Shown one piece after another: positions 20,592-30,686 of a stretch of 64,000 bases of DNA. This stretch comes from Flavobacteriaceae bacterium (GTDB lineage Bacteria; Bacteroidota; Bacteroidia; Flavobacteriales; Flavobacteriaceae): assembly GCA_024644745.1 (NCBI GenBank), contig JAHEHF010000008.1, positions 1-64,000 on the forward strand. Reading direction: 5' to 3'. Made by a program: the position numbers and the translations under genes. The notes beneath the pieces are model-generated. The model saw only the letters and a list, made by a program, of their open reading frames with translations, was not told where the DNA came from and did no database searches. Within the stretch, counting starts at the first letter, position 1; the number at the start of each line of letters is the position of its first letter.

Positions 20592-22028
20592 ATGGGATTG
20601 AATTCTGTGAGTCAGGTCAAACATCAATCGGTAAATACCAGGTTATCGATTGAATCGAGTGTTTGGCAAAAAAAAGTGCTGTTGGCCACAGTAGACATCT
20701 GCATCTTTCTTGTTTTCCTTTTCTTTTATCATAAAATCCAGCTGAATGAGATTTCTTTTTTAGACTTTCTAAATCAGCAAGCGGCAAGAATTCCATATGG
20801 TATTGCTATATTCTGGCTGCTTTCCGTTATTTTTAATTTTTATGATCTGAATTATGTCAATAAGACGCGTAAGGTACTTCCGCTCTCTTTTTTTATTGGA
20901 ATTACCTGCACGTCGCTTTATATTTTCATCCCCTTCATCACTCCTGAATTGCCCTCCCAAAGTATTTCCATTCTAATTTTTATTTTTGGTTTTACAACTT
21001 CCCTGATCGTCTGGCGGGTTTTTTATGCATCAGTGATCCATACCAATATTTTTGTTAAAAACTTTATTCTGTTGACTTCTTCAACAGTCGGTAACGCGAT
21101 GCTGCGCAAAGTAAAAACCTCTATCGAGGGCAATGATTTTGATAATGGTTTAAAAATATTACGAACCTATAAGATCCCGAAAAATAAAAAGGACATGGCC
21201 CAGTTATCGCGGGCCATTGACAGAATGGCCTCAAAAAAACTAATCGATCAGATCATTGTATTGGATCTTGACCCTGGAAATTTTTCTGAATCCCTTAACA
21301 CTGTTTTTGTGAGGGCACTGAGATACGGTGTTCACGTAAAAACCTATTTTGAATTGTTCGAAGAAATAAACGAAGCCCTGCCTTTGAGGCTTGCTGGAAG
21401 TCAGTTTTACAGCATCCTTCCGATCTCAAAATACAATTCCAATTATATCTATTTGCTATGGCAAAAGGGGCTCAATGTCTGCTCCTCCCTGATCGGGCTT
21501 GCCTTTATGATAATTTTAACCCCTTTCATACTGATATTGAATTTATTCTTCAACAGGGGGCCTTTATTTTACAGGCAGTACAGAGTAGGAAAAGGAGGAA
21601 AGGAAATTGAGATCACAAAATTCAGGTCGATGATCGTTGAGGCTGAAATCCACGGTGCAAAAATGTCTGTGAAAGGAGATATGAGAATAACCAGTTTCGG
21701 ACACATCCTGAGGAAAACCCGAATTGACGAATTACCCCAGTTCTGGTCAGTACTGAAAGGAGAAATGAGTGTCATAGGTCCCAGACCGGAAAGAAAAATT
21801 TTTATTGACGAGCTGGTCAAAAAAATTCCACTATATGATTCAAGGCATTTGATCAGACCGGGGATCACGGGTTGGGCTCAGGTCAAGCACGCTTACGGAG
21901 AGAATATTGAAGATTCCTTGAAAAAACTGGAATACGATCTGTATTATATTAAAAACAGGTCGGTTACCTTAGACATAAGGATCATTTTTAAAACGATCAA
22001 CACCATCATATTCTATAAAGGTCAGTGA
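20592..22028 (+). CDS. Undecaprenyl-phosphate sugar phosphotransferase (polyprenyl glycosylphosphotransferase)
   Basis: C-terminal bacterial sugar transferase domain: FYRQYRVGKGGKEIEITKFRSM...RKTRIDELPQFWSVLKGEMSVIGPRPER...RPGITGWAQV. Confidence 0.93.
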   Translation: MGLNSVSQVKHQSVNTRLSIESSVWQKKVLLATVDICIFLVFLFFYHKIQLNEISFLDFLNQQAARIPYGIAIFWLLSVIFNFYDLNYVNKTRKVLPLSFFIGITCTSLYIFIPFITPELPSQSISILIFIFGFTTSLIVWRVFYASVIHTNIFVKNFILLTSSTVGNAMLRKVKTSIEGNDFDNGLKILRTYKIPKNKKDMAQLSRAIDRMASKKLIDQIIVLDLDPGNFSESLNTVFVRALRYGVHVKTYFELFEEINEALPLRLAGSQFYSILPISKYNSNYIYLLWQKGLNVCSSLIGLAFMIILTPFILILNLFFNRGPLFYRQYRVGKGGKEIEITKFRSMIVEAEIHGAKMSVKGDMRITSFGHILRKTRIDELPQFWSVLKGEMSVIGPRPERKIFIDELVKKIPLYDSRHLIRPGITGWAQVKHAYGENIEDSLKKLEYDLYYIKNRSVTLDIRIIFKTINTIIFYKGQ

Positions 22029-22069
22029 TCATAAAATCCGGTCAGGTGAATAGTTTCGTCGAAAAAATC

Positions 22070-22726
22070 ATGTTTAACCACCACCACCCATACCCGCCTT
22101 TCATACCCGAAAAAGCAACTCGTCTCATTATAGGGACAATTCCTCCGCCAAGATTTTCCATTTCTGAACTCTTTCCCGAAGATGTCCATTTTTGCTATGG
22201 CAGCAAACACGGACAGCTCTGGCCAATTCTGGACGCAATTTATGATCTCAATCTGAATTATCGAAATGATGAGTCTTCAGTGATCCAGAGAAAAAATTTT
22301 TTGACCGAATTTGACATAGGAATATGTGACTTAGTAGAGTGCTGCCAAAGAGAAAAAAGAGATGCATCGGATATTGGGATGCAGAACATCATCACAAGAG
22401 ACCTGGTGGGTTATCTAAAAACTTACAAGCGCATCGAAACCCTTCTGTTCATGGGTGGAAACAGTAAAAACGGGCCCGAATATTTATTCCGAAGGCACCT
22501 GAAAAAATATGGTATTCAATTCAGGCAACTGACCAGCGAAAATCCCAGGATGCACCAGTTTGATCTAGAAGAAAGAACCATCAGAACGGTTTCACTGGTA
22601 TCGCCTTCCAATGCGGCCAACCGTTCCATAGGAGCAAATCCAATCTATAAAAGAGTCAAACTTAAAAACGAAAAATACACCACACTGCAATTCAGAATTG
22701 ACCAGTACCGGAAATTTTTCACCTGA
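22070..22726 (+). CDS. Uracil-DNA glycosylase superfamily (MUG/DNA-deoxyinosine glycosylase-like) protein
   Basis: LIIGTIPPPRFS, FCYGSKHGQLWPIL, FDIGICDLVECCQREKRDASD, VSPSNAANRS resemble UDG-superfamily motifs. Confidence 0.7.
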   Translation: MFNHHHPYPPFIPEKATRLIIGTIPPPRFSISELFPEDVHFCYGSKHGQLWPILDAIYDLNLNYRNDESSVIQRKNFLTEFDIGICDLVECCQREKRDASDIGMQNIITRDLVGYLKTYKRIETLLFMGGNSKNGPEYLFRRHLKKYGIQFRQLTSENPRMHQFDLEERTIRTVSLVSPSNAANRSIGANPIYKRVKLKNEKYTTLQFRIDQYRKFFT

Positions 22727-22766
22727 TTGTTTTTTTTCGTAAATTCCACTTTTATAAGTGTCCGAA

Positions 22767-22976
22767 ATGAAATCTGCATCCCTTATTCAAAGAATCACCG
22801 TTTCCTTGTTGATCGGATACCTTTTTTGGGAAATTGCAGTAAGGATCTGGTCCTGGTCTCTACCGTCAAATGGCCCCCTTATCAGAGCAGATCTTATTTT
22901 TATTTATCCGATGCTCCTTCTTTTCGTCTCTCTTTCTATCTATCAATATTTTAAATTTCAAAAACCCAAACAATGA
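22767..22976 (+). CDS. Small two-TM membrane protein
   Basis: 70-aa hydrophobic ORF overlapping the next start (ATGA). Confidence 0.5.
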   Translation: MKSASLIQRITVSLLIGYLFWEIAVRIWSWSLPSNGPLIRADLIFIYPMLLLFVSLSIYQYFKFQKPKQ

Positions 22977-23608
22977 AAACCATATCCATTCTATGCACAG
23001 CTGTGCTTCTTATTTTTTCATGTCAGCCCAAAAAGAATTCAATGCCTGAAAAAGGTTTGGAAATAGAAACGCAACATAAAGCGGAAACGGCAAAACAAAC
23101 TACCAATCCGGTTGTTCGTGAAATTAAAACGGCAACCCAAAAAATTTACAAGATTACAGAAGATAAAAAAAGTGCCGGATTGAGCGATATCAGCATTGCT
23201 GCTATAGGATTTAAATCTTCTGAAGATGTGTTTGAGATCAAAGACTGTGATCCTCTTACAGATCTTTTTACCCTCGATCTCAACAATGATGGCTATGAAG
23301 AATTGTATCTTGTTACCTCAGGTACAGGCTCAGGAAATTATGGAAATATCTATGGCTACGCTTCAAACAGGGACCTCAGTGTAACACCGATTTATGTTCG
23401 TGAAATCAGCGAAAATGACTTGAAACAAGATGGTGATTTTTATGGTTATATGGGACATGATTCCATTTATGCAGAAAACAACGTTATTCATCGAAAATAC
23501 CCTGTATACAAAGATGGAGATCCCAACTGCTGTCCTACAGGTGGAAAAAAAATATTAAGCTATCGACTGAAAGCCGGCGAAGCAGGGTGGATTTTGGAAA
23601 TTGAATAA
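22973..23608 (+). CDS. Lipoprotein of unknown function
   Basis: Lipobox LLIFSC; exported, DLNNDGYEELYLVTSGTGSGNYG resembles an FG-GAP/VCBS-like Ca-binding loop. Confidence 0.7.
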   Translation: MKTISILCTAVLLIFSCQPKKNSMPEKGLEIETQHKAETAKQTTNPVVREIKTATQKIYKITEDKKSAGLSDISIAAIGFKSSEDVFEIKDCDPLTDLFTLDLNNDGYEELYLVTSGTGSGNYGNIYGYASNRDLSVTPIYVREISENDLKQDGDFYGYMGHDSIYAENNVIHRKYPVYKDGDPNCCPTGGKKILSYRLKAGEAGWILEIE

Positions 23609-23856
23609 TTGTACCCTATACAATTCTTAAAAATTTTAAAGCGTCAAATATTTTGTCTCAACATTTGATTCATTAAAATAAGGACACATATAAAAAGACC
23701 ATTTTCATAAAAAAGTGTCCTGTGAAAAATTCAATTCTACTGTGTTGCCAGACGGCATCAACATCTATTCAGACAAGAAAATCTATCCCTCTCAGAGCTA
23801 GAACTCCTTGAGCTGAATATGCAAAAGCACAGGTTTTATAAGACAAACGCTCAGTA

Positions 23857-25071
23857 TTAAAGCTCTAAGGCCTTTTTCTCATTGCCATCCATCAACAGTT
23901 CCACAGGGTTTTCCAGGGCTTCTTTGACCGCCACTAAAAATCCAACTGATTCTTTTCCGTCAATGATTCTGTGGTCATAAGATAAAGCTACATACATGAT
24001 GGGTCTGACAACAACCTTTCCCTCAACGGCTACAGGCCGCTCCACAATATTATGCATACCAAGAATGGCACTTTGAGGGGGGTTGATGATGGGTGTAGAC
24101 AACATAGAACCAAATACACCTCCATTTGTAATCGTAAAGGTTCCACCTGTCATTTCATCAACGGTGATTTCCCCGTCCCTTGCTCTCAGAGCCAATCTTT
24201 TCACTTCACTCTCAACCTCTTTAAACCCAAGCTTTTCGGCATTACGGATCACGGGTACCATCAATCCTTTAGGGCCAGAAACGGCAATTGATATATCGGC
24301 AAAATCATAGGAAATCTTGTAGTCTCCGTCAATCATGGAATTTACATCAGGAAATAGTTTCAGTGCCCTGACCACCGCCAATGTAAAGAAGCTCATAAAC
24401 CCGAGACTCACCTCGTGCTTACCTTTAAATTCTTCCTTATACTTCTTGCGAAGATCAAAAATGGGCTGCATATCAACCTCGTTAAAAGTAGTCAGCATGG
24501 CGGTTTCATTTTTAACGGAAACCAATCGCTCAGCTACTTTACGTCGGAGCATGGACAATTTCTTTCTCTCAGACTTTCTGTTCTCATCGTTTAATGCCTC
24601 TCCCATTGAGGGTTTGGCATCCAGTGCATCCTGTTTGGTGATTCGTCCGTCTTTTCCTGTACCTTTCAACGACTTCGGATCAATATTTTTTTCAGAAAGA
24701 ATCTTTTTTGCAGCGGGTGAGGCCGTCCCTGTCGCATAGGTTTCGGCTACCGTTTCTTTTTCTGCCGGCTTTTCTTCTGAAGCGGGGACTGTTTCTTTAA
24801 CAGTTTCATTTTTCTTCGCGCCTTCTTTCTTCGAAGCACTCATATCAATCAGACAAACTACTGCACCCACTTCAACGGCATCTCCTTCTTCCGCCTTCAA
24901 AGTGATGATACCGCTTTCCTCTGCAGGTAATTCAAGGGTAGCCTTATCTGAATCCACTTCAGCAATCGCCTGGTCCTTTTCCACATAATCTCCATCTTCT
25001 ACCAACCAACTTGCAATTTCAACTTCTGTAATGGATTCTCCCGGCGAGGGAACTTTCATTTCTAAAATCAT
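23857..25071 (-). CDS. sucB: 2-oxoglutarate dehydrogenase E2 (dihydrolipoyl succinyltransferase)
   Basis: Lipoyl domain ([17 protein letters not shown]), E3-binding region, catalytic C-terminus [15 protein letters not shown]. Confidence 0.95.
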   Translation of the reverse strand: MILEMKVPSPGESITEVEIASWLVEDGDYVEKDQAIAEVDSDKATLELPAEESGIITLKAEEGDAVEVGAVVCLIDMSASKKEGAKKNETVKETVPASEEKPAEKETVAETYATGTASPAAKKILSEKNIDPKSLKGTGKDGRITKQDALDAKPSMGEALNDENRKSERKKLSMLRRKVAERLVSVKNETAMLTTFNEVDMQPIFDLRKKYKEEFKGKHEVSLGFMSFFTLAVVRALKLFPDVNSMIDGDYKISYDFADISIAVSGPKGLMVPVIRNAEKLGFKEVESEVKRLALRARDGEITVDEMTGGTFTITNGGVFGSMLSTPIINPPQSAILGMHNIVERPVAVEGKVVVRPIMYVALSYDHRIIDGKESVGFLVAVKEALENPVELLMDGNEKKALEL

Positions 25072-25098
25072 CTTGATCTATTCTTTTAAATGATAAAA

Positions 25099-27837
25099 TT
25101 ACTTTTTTATGTTGTCAAAAACACTTTCGATCACTCGTCGTTGCCGCTTCTTAAATCGTGCCGAAGAACCAGCTGCCGGAACGGCGTAAAACAGTCTTGA
25201 CCTCACACCAAGCTGTTTCAATTCAAATCGCTGAAGCATATAGCTCCATGCTCCCATATTTCTCGGTTCTTCCTGAGCCCAAATATGGTCCTCGGCCGAA
25301 GTGTATTTTGATAATATTTTTTCGATTTTGTATTTATGCAGGGGAAACAGCTGCTCAATCCTGATCAGCGCCACATCTGTTCTGCCATTTTGTTTTCTTT
25401 CTTCGAGCAGGTCATAATAGAACTTTCCTGAACAGAATACAACCCTGCTGACCTTGGATGGATCCACGTTGTCATCAATCACCTCCTGAAACTCTCCTTC
25501 TGCAAAATCTTCCAGTTGCGAAACTGCGACAGGATGTCTCAACAGACTCTTTGGCGTAAAGACAATCAGAGGTTTCCTGAAATTGCGCTTCATCTGTCGT
25601 CTGAGCAAATGGAAAAAATTCGCAGGAGTGGTACAATTGGCCACCGTCATGTTGTCATTGGCGCAAAGTTGTAAAAATCGTTCTATCCTTGCTGAAGAAT
25701 GTTCTGATCCCTGACCCTCATAGCCATGAGGCAACAAGACAACGATACCATTTTGTTGTTTCCATTTATCTTCTGCAGCAGATATGTATTGATCGAACAT
25801 AATTTGAGCTCCATTGCCAAAATCTCCAAACTGGGCTTCCCATATGGTCAATGTATTGGGCGCCGCCATGGCATAACCATAATCAAATCCCAATACACCG
25901 TATTCTGACAAAGAAGAGTTGTAAATTGACATCTCACCTTTGTTCTTGGGATTCGAATTCAACAAATTAAAACTTTCAGAAGAGATTTCATCCCTTAGAA
26001 TTGCATGCCTGTGTGAAAATGTACCCCTTTCAACATCCTGACCCGATATCCGTACATTATACCCCTCTTCAAGCAAACTTCCAAAAGCGAATATCTCACC
26101 CATGCTCCAGTCGAGCTTATTGGTTTCAAAAACCATTTTTGCCCGATCCGACAAAATCCTTTCCGCCTTGCGTAAAAATTTCACTCCCTCAGGAACGGTC
26201 GAAACGACCCTGGCAATATTTTCAAGATTTCGCTTCGGGTATTTAGTTCCAACGCTCAACAAAAGTCCATCCAGGTCCTGATACATAAATCCGCTCCACA
26301 CATTTTCCATAAAGGGATTTACCTTGGTTGCAGAATCATCCTTGGCCCGCTTGAATTCTTTCTCGAGCAAGGCTTTGTATTCTTCTATCAGACCCGGTAA
26401 ATAATCGGTATCGATCAGGCCTTCCTTAATAAGTTTATCATTATATATGTCCCTTGGGTTGGGTTGTTTGGCAATCGCCTTGTACAATTCAGGCTGGGTA
26501 AACCTGGGCTCATCCCCTTCATTATGACCGTATTTACGATAGCCTAAAAGATCAATGAAAACATCTCTTTTAAACTTCATTCTAAAATCAAGAGCCATCA
26601 AAACAGCATGCGTTACGGCTTCTACATCGTCAGCATTCACATGGAGTACAGGTGATAATGTGACCTTGGCAACATCCGTACAATAAGTACTTGATCTTGC
26701 ATCCAGGTAATTGGTTGTAAAACCGATCTGGTTATTCACTACAATATGAACAGTACCCCCTGTAGAGTAACCCTTCAGCTTACTCATCTGGATCAGTTCA
26801 TAAACGATCCCCTGACCTGCAACAGCAGCGTCTCCGTGCACCACCACCGGCAGTAATTTTGAAGAATCACCATCGTAATCGTCTTCTATTTTAGCTCTTG
26901 CAATTCCTTCAGCCACCGCTCCTACGGTTTCCAGATGTGAAGGGTTTGGCACCAGATTCATAGTGATCTGCTTGTTGCTTTTAAGCGTCTTTTTGATGGT
27001 CGATCCCAGATGGTATTTTACATCTCCGTCAAAATCATCTTCATCATAGTCCTTCCCTTCGAACTCATTGAACAGTTCACGAATTGGTTTTCGAAATATA
27101 TTGACAAGGGTATTCAGCCTTCCGCGATGTGCCATACCAAGTACAAATTCATCCACGTCAAATTGCTCAGCAGCAATTCTGAACAATCCTCCCAATGCAG
27201 GGATCAGTGTTTCACCGCCTTCCAGAGAAAACCGCTTCTGACCCACGTATTTGGTTTGAAGAAACTGTTCAAAAGTAACGGCCTGATTTAATTTTGACAA
27301 GATGTATTTCTTGGTTCCTGGTTCATAATTCGGATGGTTATCATTTTCATTAAGTCTTTGCTGCCACCATTGTATCTCCTCCGGATTTCTAATAAACATG
27401 TACTCGATCCCTATTGAATCACAATAAATGCTCTCGAGATGCCTTATAATCTCCGAAAGTGTAGTGGGCTCCAAACCCAAAATACTGCCCGCGTTAAAAA
27501 CACTGTCTAGATCAGACTTGCCCAATCCAAAATTTTCCAAATCGAGGGTAGGCGTATAAGTTCTCCTTTTCCTGACAGGATTCGTCTTGGTAAACAAATG
27601 CCCTCTGGTTCGGTAACCATTGATCAATTCGATCACCTTGAACTCTTTGTAGACCTGCTGAGGAATTTCAACATCCTCAATCTCGCCATCCAGCGAATAA
27701 TCAGAATTAGCCAGATCATAGCCCTGGAAAAAACTTCTCCAGCTGGGTTCAACAGCGTCGGGATCCTTGAGATATTTTTGATATAAATCTTCTATAAACC
27801 CCGTATGTATCGTATTCAAAAAGGAAAACCTGTCCAT
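25099..27837 (-). CDS. sucA: 2-oxoglutarate dehydrogenase E1
   Basis: MDRFSFLNTIHTGFIEDLYQKYLKDPDAVEPSWRSFFQGYD..., GMAHRGRLNTLVN, GDAAVAGQGIVYE. Confidence 0.96.
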   Translation of the reverse strand: MDRFSFLNTIHTGFIEDLYQKYLKDPDAVEPSWRSFFQGYDLANSDYSLDGEIEDVEIPQQVYKEFKVIELINGYRTRGHLFTKTNPVRKRRTYTPTLDLENFGLGKSDLDSVFNAGSILGLEPTTLSEIIRHLESIYCDSIGIEYMFIRNPEEIQWWQQRLNENDNHPNYEPGTKKYILSKLNQAVTFEQFLQTKYVGQKRFSLEGGETLIPALGGLFRIAAEQFDVDEFVLGMAHRGRLNTLVNIFRKPIRELFNEFEGKDYDEDDFDGDVKYHLGSTIKKTLKSNKQITMNLVPNPSHLETVGAVAEGIARAKIEDDYDGDSSKLLPVVVHGDAAVAGQGIVYELIQMSKLKGYSTGGTVHIVVNNQIGFTTNYLDARSSTYCTDVAKVTLSPVLHVNADDVEAVTHAVLMALDFRMKFKRDVFIDLLGYRKYGHNEGDEPRFTQPELYKAIAKQPNPRDIYNDKLIKEGLIDTDYLPGLIEEYKALLEKEFKRAKDDSATKVNPFMENVWSGFMYQDLDGLLLSVGTKYPKRNLENIARVVSTVPEGVKFLRKAERILSDRAKMVFETNKLDWSMGEIFAFGSLLEEGYNVRISGQDVERGTFSHRHAILRDEISSESFNLLNSNPKNKGEMSIYNSSLSEYGVLGFDYGYAMAAPNTLTIWEAQFGDFGNGAQIMFDQYISAAEDKWKQQNGIVVLLPHGYEGQGSEHSSARIERFLQLCANDNMTVANCTTPANFFHLLRRQMKRNFRKPLIVFTPKSLLRHPVAVSQLEDFAEGEFQEVIDDNVDPSKVSRVVFCSGKFYYDLLEERKQNGRTDVALIRIEQLFPLHKYKIEKILSKYTSAEDHIWAQEEPRNMGAWSYMLQRFELKQLGVRSRLFYAVPAAGSSARFKKRQRRVIESVFDNIKK

Positions 27838-28110
27838 TTTTTTTTAAATTCTTTCTCATTTTAACAAATGCCTGACAAAAATAAGTTGTTTTACGCGAAT
27901 AGTTGCTAAAAAAATGATAAAAGTCATATTTTGCAAATCAAATGATAAAGCGAGTAAAACCTTGTTCTGTTTTTAAAATTATCTCAGATTTGAGCCTTGC
28001 AGATCCTTCCTGGTCAAGCAAATTTTCTCAACGCTTAGGAAATTGTTCAAAACCGATTTTTAACGATTTAATTTATGACCTTGCATAGCATTTTAATTCG
28101 ATAATTTTAT

Positions 28111-28118
28111 TACATTTG
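28111..28118 (+). promoter_or_regulatory. Putative -7 element TACATTTG upstream of Cys-rich microprotein
   Basis: TAnnTTTG match 46 bp upstream of ATG 28164; -33 element is weak. Confidence 0.35.
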
Positions 28119-28163
28119 TTCTTTATTTAGAATGAGTTTAAATAAGAATTGCGATTTGAAAGT

Positions 28164-28298
28164 ATGAATACACCCGCCCATTACACCGTTTTTGATTACA
28201 ATTTCGATTGCTTAGATAATGCAGGAAAAAAGAACAAATGCTGCAAGAAATATAAGAAGAAGGGAAAATTCAATTGTGGCAATTGCCCGAGGCTGTAA
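28164..28298 (+). CDS. Small Cys/Lys-rich protein (44 aa)
   Basis: MNTPAHYTVFDYNFDCLDNAGKKNKCCKKYKKKGKFNCGNCPRL*; below the ORF-track size cutoff; promoter-like TACATTTG upstream. Confidence 0.6.
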   Translation: MNTPAHYTVFDYNFDCLDNAGKKNKCCKKYKKKGKFNCGNCPRL

Positions 28299-28579
28299 AC
28301 CTCTTTCCTGACCTAATCACATCCTACTTTTATCCACTTACTCATTGATTCTTCCATCTGTTGTTTTTTTCATTCGGTAAATAAAAATATACCTGCGGAA
28401 CAAAAAACAGTCATTTCGTCCAAAATCACTTTTAGCAATCGAATATCTGCCTTTAATTCGCAGGGTTAAGTTTCAGAAAGAAACAGAAAAGAATAAACCA
28501 ATACCGACTAACCAAATCTTTTAAACCATTCTTAATCTGAAATCAACAAAAACAATTCAATAACAAAAAACCTAAAATC

Positions 28580-29347
28580 ATGTTTAAAAAAGTATTTACC
28601 TTAGTTCTTATGACCCCACTATTGATTGGGTCATATGGCACGCTTCAGGCACAGGAAGAAGCTCCCGAACCCATGTGGGAAAGTTTCTACATTACCCCTG
28701 ACAACACAAAATTAAAAGCCCTTGGAGAAGCCATGTCCAAGCACAACAAAAAATATCATAAAGAAGGTGTCCACAGAGCCGTTGTTTACAATGTGGTTTC
28801 AGGCCCGAACATGGGCAAAATGGTATGGCAAATGGGGCCTTTGGGCTTCTCTGATCTGGATACACGACCCTCAGAAGGGGGGCATGACGAAGACTGGAGA
28901 GACAATGTCATGCCAAATGTCAAAAAAATGCAATCAGGAGAATACTGGAGACAAAACAACAAGGTTTCCAATACCGAAATGCTTCAGGGAGATGACATGA
29001 CATATAAGATTTTACACGTCAGATTTTTTGAAGTGGAGAATGGAAATGGATATCAAATTGATCATTTGATGGATCAAATTGGCAAAGCGGTAAAAGATAT
29101 GGAAGGTGAAAATCCATGGGGCATGTACGATAATATGTTCCGTCAGGGAAATCTTGGCAGGCACCTGGCTACGGTTATGTTTCATAAAAACTGGGCCTCA
29201 TATGATAAGGAAAGAAAGTTCAAGGACTCTTTCTTGAAGGTCAACGGAAAAGATTCCTGGGATGCCTTTAACAAAGGAATGACATCAGCATTTTCGAACA
29301 GCTGGGATGAAATATGGGAATATAATGATGCCTTGAGCGGTAATTAA
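28580..29347 (+). CDS. Exported protein of unknown function
   Basis: Sec signal peptide (MFKKVFTLVLMTPLLIGSYGTLQAQ); terminator follows. Confidence 0.8.
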   Translation: MFKKVFTLVLMTPLLIGSYGTLQAQEEAPEPMWESFYITPDNTKLKALGEAMSKHNKKYHKEGVHRAVVYNVVSGPNMGKMVWQMGPLGFSDLDTRPSEGGHDEDWRDNVMPNVKKMQSGEYWRQNNKVSNTEMLQGDDMTYKILHVRFFEVENGNGYQIDHLMDQIGKAVKDMEGENPWGMYDNMFRQGNLGRHLATVMFHKNWASYDKERKFKDSFLKVNGKDSWDAFNKGMTSAFSNSWDEIWEYNDALSGN

Positions 29348-29370
29348 ACCCACTCTAAAATAGCTTTTTA

Positions 29371-29405
29371 AAAACCGGAGAGGTCTTGCCTTTCCGGTTT
29401 TTTTG
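29371..29405 (+). terminator. Rho-independent terminator
   Basis: AAAACCGGAGAGG-TCTTG-CCTTTCCGGTTTTTTT. Confidence 0.85.
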
Positions 29406-29777
29406 TTACAGTTCTTTTATCTTGTTCCAAACCATGATCTCATCGTCAGGAGAGAGTCCAAATGGATTGATCATATTAAAAATTAGTTGATAACATGAGC
29501 CAATCAAAAAAAAATTCATTCATGACGGGGAACAAATTCAAACCGATGCATGCTGCCTTTAAAATTATATAATGACAGGATCTTTAATTTTATTTCAGGT
29601 GAAGGAAGATGATCTGCAAAACACTCTATTTCATCAAAAAAAATGAAGAATTGATTACAAAACAATCATGAAATATGAATGTAACAAAATGAACAAAGAA
29701 AAATTACGAAAATGACAATTATCATGTATTTAAAATAGACAAGGCTGTAACTTTATAATACATAAATCCTTACCGCC

Positions 29778-30509
29778 ATGTTAGCTAAAAAATCAGATAA
29801 AGCAGAAATAGGGGCCTACAGTAAAATATTCTTTCAATTAGGATTATTGTTGTCTTTGATCCTGATATATACTGCAGTTGAATGGAAGAGTTTTGACAGA
29901 AGTGTGAGTGAATTAGGAAGCATCAACATACAGGAAGAAGAGATTATTGATATACCGGTTACGGAGAGAATACTGGAAGCAAAACCACCCCCACCTCCAC
30001 CACCCGCACCTGAGGTCATCGAGATTGTGGCTGATGAAAAAGAAATTGAAGAGACCATTCTTGAGACCACTGAAACCGATGAATCGGAATTTATAGAAGT
30101 GGTTCAGATGGATGATATTGAAGAGGTTATTGAGGAAGAGCAAGTTGAGCAAGACATTCCCTTTGCCATCATAGAAGACCCTCCGGTATATCCCGGATGC
30201 AAAGGCACAAAAGAGGAAAAGAAAAAATGCATGCAGGAAAAAATAACAGATCATATCAGTAAAAATTTCAATACAGGTCTATCCAAGGACCTCGGATTGA
30301 CTCCGGGTAGGAAAAAGGTCTATGTGATATTTAAAATCGATAAAACGGGTCATATAGCCAATGCCAGGGCAAGAGGTCCCCACGCAAGATTGGAAAAAGA
30401 AGCCTTGAGGGTTGTTAATATGTTACCGAAATTAACACCTGGCAAGCAAAGAGGTGTACCGGTCGGAGTGTCCTATACTTTGCCCATTACTTTACACGTT
30501 CAAATCTGA
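29778..30509 (+). CDS. TonB-like energy transducer
   Basis: N-terminal TM, PPPPPPPAP, acidic linker, C-terminal TonB domain (KVYVIFKIDKTGHIANARARGPHARLEKEALRVVNMLPKLTPGKQRGVPVGVSYTLPI). Confidence 0.93.
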   Translation: MLAKKSDKAEIGAYSKIFFQLGLLLSLILIYTAVEWKSFDRSVSELGSINIQEEEIIDIPVTERILEAKPPPPPPPAPEVIEIVADEKEIEETILETTETDESEFIEVVQMDDIEEVIEEEQVEQDIPFAIIEDPPVYPGCKGTKEEKKKCMQEKITDHISKNFNTGLSKDLGLTPGRKKVYVIFKIDKTGHIANARARGPHARLEKEALRVVNMLPKLTPGKQRGVPVGVSYTLPITLHVQI

Positions 30510-30549
30510 AAACATAGTAGGAATCGGTGAAACATAACATTTTAAGAAG

Positions 30550-30580
30550 AAGAGGCGGGCATCAGTTCGCCTCTTTTATT
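30550..30580 (+). terminator. Rho-independent terminator
   Basis: AAGAGGCG...CGCCTCTTTTATT hairpin after the tonB-like gene. Confidence 0.75.
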
Positions 30581-30686
30581 GACTAAAACATATGGCATAT
30601 AAAAATATAAAATTCATATAAATTTAGACAATCAATGTCGTAATCATTCCGATAAAATACTTTAAATTTGCACCCTGAATAGAATT

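Noticed and set aside
24335-24739. 134-aa plus-strand ORF
   Set aside because: Antisense to sucB
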